15,251 nt of DNA from positions 1 through 15,251 of the forward strand of contig JBBQCV010000077.1 in the NCBI GenBank assembly GCA_038319115.1, written 5' to 3'. The translations under genes and the position numbers were made by a program. This document shows, in pieces, positions 13,866 through 15,251 of this stretch (the first letter of the stretch is position 1; every line of letters starts with the position of its first letter). Origin of the DNA: SZAS-79 sp038319115 (GTDB lineage Bacteria; Pseudomonadota; Gammaproteobacteria; Burkholderiales; SG8-39). Under the pieces are notes generated by a model, which searched no databases, was not told where the DNA came from, and saw only the letters and a program-made list of their open reading frames with translations.

Positions 13866-14195
13866 TCAGTCGGCCTTGACCCCGGCGGCGCGGGCCGCTG
13901 CCGCGAGTTTGGGTAACTCCACATCGAGGAACGCGGCGTAGTCGCGCGAACTGCTGCCGACGATATCCCACCCCTGCGCGGTCAGCGTGGCGCGTAACGC
14001 CGGGTCGCGCATGATTTCGGCCAATCCGCTTTCGAGCGCGCGCAAGGCGGGCTCGGGCGTGCCGGCTGGCGCGAGCAGCCCCATCCAGATGCGGACATCC
14101 ATGTCTGGAAACCCCGCCTCGGCGAGCGTGCGCGTGATGGTGTCCAGCCCGCCGCCTGCGGCATAGGGCGCAATGATCTGAACGGGGCGCTCGTA
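13866..14195 (-). pseudogene. Bug/TctC receptor remnant with internal deletion
   Basis: The frame ending at 13866 joins two separate parts of a Bug receptor. The first, RPVQIIAPYAAGGGLDTITR (from about 14186), is the start of the mature protein. The second, LAEAGFPDMDVRIWMGLLAPAGTP and onward, is the last third. In the intact receptor at 262-1233 these blocks lie roughly 170 residues apart. The junction is near 14129. No signal peptide or plausible start precedes the first block: the upstream part of the open frame is basic, unrelated sequence running over the start of the divergent transporter gene. The missing middle forms much of the ligand-binding cleft, so no working receptor is expected. 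Confidence 0.82.
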
Positions 14196-14250
14196 GCGGG
14201 CGATTCTACGAGAACCGTCTTGGCGCGGCTCGCAGTGTTCGCGTGCCGCC

Positions 14251-14279
14251 CCGCAGGAGCGCTTTCGTGGCTGCGATCC
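14251..14279. repeat. possible degraded REP-like element
   Basis: The segment CGCAGGAGCGCTTTCGTGGC followed by TGCGATCC resembles the REP sequences of Pseudomonas, Xanthomonas and some betaproteobacteria (GTAGGAGCGGCTT, a loop, then GCCGCGATC). CGCAG at 14252 pairs with CTGCG at 14271. Only one copy is visible in this window, and it sits in the gap between the Bug remnant and the transporter gene. Identification is by resemblance alone. Confidence 0.3.
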
Positions 14280-14316
14280 TCCGCAGGCGTCGCGGACGTT
14301 TCGGCTAGAGTGGCGC

Positions 14317-15198
14317 ATGCCCACGTCGGCCCTTGCGCTCGTCATTTTTGCCGGGTTGATCCACGCGATCTGGAACATCGCCGCCAAGAAGGCGGGGGGC
14401 GATGCGCGCTTTGCCGCGTTCACGGGACTGCTCGGCCTGGCCATCTGGGCGCCGGTCGGGGTGTGGTTCGGCTGGGACGTGGTGCCCGGATGGGGCGCAC
14501 TCGAGTGGGGCTTCGTGTTCGCAAGCGGCGTGCTGCACGTGTTTTATTACGTCACCCTGCTGCGCGGCTACCGCAAGGCCGACCTCACCGTGGTGTATCC
14601 GCTTGCGCGCGGTTCGGGTCCGCTGCTGTCTTCGATGGTGGCCATCGTGCTGCTGGGCGAGAAGATCACGGCGCTTGGCATGGTCGGCATCCTTGCCGTA
14701 GTGGCGGGGGTGTTCTTCATCGCGGGCGGCCCGGCCCTGTTTCGTGCCGCCCACGACCCGGCCAAAAAGGCCGGCATCCGCAAGGGCATGGCGTACGGAT
14801 TGCTGACGGGCGTGTTCATCGCCAGCTACACGGTGCTCGACGGCTACGCGGTCAAGGTCATCGCGATGTCGCCGATCCTGCTCGATTATTTCGGCAATCT
14901 CGTGCGCGTAGTGTTCCTGCTGCCCACGATGCTGCGCGACCGGGCGGTCGCCGCTGCACATTGGCGCGCCCAGTGGAAATACGCACTGGTCGTGGCTATC
15001 ATCAGTCCAGTTGGGTATGTGATGGTGTTGTACGCGATGCAGGTCGCGCCGCTATCTCACGTGGCGCCCGCGCGCGAGGTGTCGATGCTGTTCGCCGCGC
15101 TGATCGGCGGCCAGCTGCTCGGCGAGGGCGATCGCCTGCCGCGCATCGCCGGCGCCGTCTGCATCGCCTTAGGAGTAATGGCCCTCGCCCTCGGCTAA
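14317..15198 (+). CDS. EamA family (DMT superfamily) transporter
   Basis: A 293-residue inner-membrane protein with about ten hydrophobic helices, arranged as two EamA repeats: roughly residues 3-135 and 158-292, joined by a polar linker (AAHDPAKKAGIRKG). The end of each repeat shows the family form, with VVYPLARGSGPLLSSMVAIV and LLGEKIT in the first and LSHVAPAREVSMLFAALIGG with LLGEGDRL in the second. EamA proteins export or import small metabolites such as amino acids or their derivatives; the substrate is unknown. The ATG at 14317 begins directly with the first helix after four residues. The ribosome site is weak. It is divergent from the Bug remnant. Confidence 0.92.
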   Translation: MPTSALALVIFAGLIHAIWNIAAKKAGGDARFAAFTGLLGLAIWAPVGVWFGWDVVPGWGALEWGFVFASGVLHVFYYVTLLRGYRKADLTVVYPLARGSGPLLSSMVAIVLLGEKITALGMVGILAVVAGVFFIAGGPALFRAAHDPAKKAGIRKGMAYGLLTGVFIASYTVLDGYAVKVIAMSPILLDYFGNLVRVVFLLPTMLRDRAVAAAHWRAQWKYALVVAIISPVGYVMVLYAMQVAPLSHVAPAREVSMLFAALIGGQLLGEGDRLPRIAGAVCIALGVMALALG

Positions 15199-15205
15199 AA
15201 AGTCG

Positions 15206-15249
15206 GGGCAGAGTCGCGGCGGCGCCCAGGCCGCGCTTGGCCCCTGCCC
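15206..15249. other. long imperfect hairpin after the transporter gene, near window edge
   Basis: GGGCAG (15206-15211) pairs with CTGCCC (15244-15249). Inside it, a GCGGC near 15216 pairs with GCCGC near 15231. The structure starts eight bases after the transporter stop, but there is no T run before the window ends. It could be a terminator stem or part of a repeated element cut by the edge. Confidence 0.3.
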
Positions 15250-15251
15250 AA

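Noticed and set aside
12533..13879. 448-codon plus-strand frame spanning the end of the FAD gene and all of the racemase-like gene
   Set aside because: It is out of frame with both supported genes and is rich in Arg, Ala and Pro with no motif.
1..15251. CRISPR arrays, tRNA or rRNA genes, insertion sequences, phage genes
   Set aside because: No regularly spaced repeats, cloverleaf or rRNA-like sequence, transposase, integrase or structural phage proteins were seen on either strand.

Overview
The window is high-GC DNA with dense, short-spaced genes. It most likely comes from a betaproteobacterium of the order Burkholderiales. The best clue is four separate loci for Bug/TctC-type periplasmic solute-binding proteins (one intact, three decayed), a family greatly expanded in Bordetella, Cupriavidus and their relatives. 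This placement is inferred from gene content; there is no rRNA or other phylogenetic marker to confirm it.

Layout, left to right. 1-1.3 kb: a DUF433 antitoxin-like gene whose partner would lie off the left edge, then an intact Bug receptor. 1.4-2.1 kb: a CsbD-type small stress protein facing an exported histidine-rich protein built on four 11-residue repeats; the two converge on one strong bidirectional terminator. 2.3-4.0 kb: a Tat-signal aldo/keto reductase followed by a DUF1415 gene. 4.0-4.2 kb: the C-terminal remnant of a Bug gene. 4.2-7.2 kb: an FmdB-type zinc ribbon protein, a glutathione transferase downstream of a class C beta-lactamase-like serine hydrolase, and a 1-Cys peroxiredoxin with a recognisable extended -10 promoter. 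7.2-7.9 kb: a small possible membrane protein and a second Bug remnant that keeps its start region and 3' third. 8.0-11.4 kb: on the minus strand, a class II aldolase-like protein coupled to a D-2-hydroxyacid dehydrogenase, and an rRNA pseudouridine synthase coupled to D-3-hydroxybutyrate dehydrogenase. 11.4-13.8 kb: on the plus strand, a COG2509-type FAD protein and an Asp/Glu racemase/arylmalonate decarboxylase-like protein lacking the cysteines expected for catalysis. 13.9-14.2 kb: a third Bug remnant with the middle of the gene deleted. 14.3-15.2 kb: an EamA-family transporter.

The genes do not form one pathway. Themes are organic acid and ketone metabolism (hydroxyacid dehydrogenase, aldolase, hydroxybutyrate dehydrogenase, racemase-like enzyme, Bug receptor) and stress or redox functions (CsbD, GST, peroxiredoxin, aldo/keto reductase). 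I found no phage, insertion sequence, CRISPR, tRNA or rRNA. I did not find a clear new multi-gene system. The points most worth following are the repeated decay of Bug genes, the cysteine-less racemase-family protein, and the histidine-rich 11-mer repeat protein.
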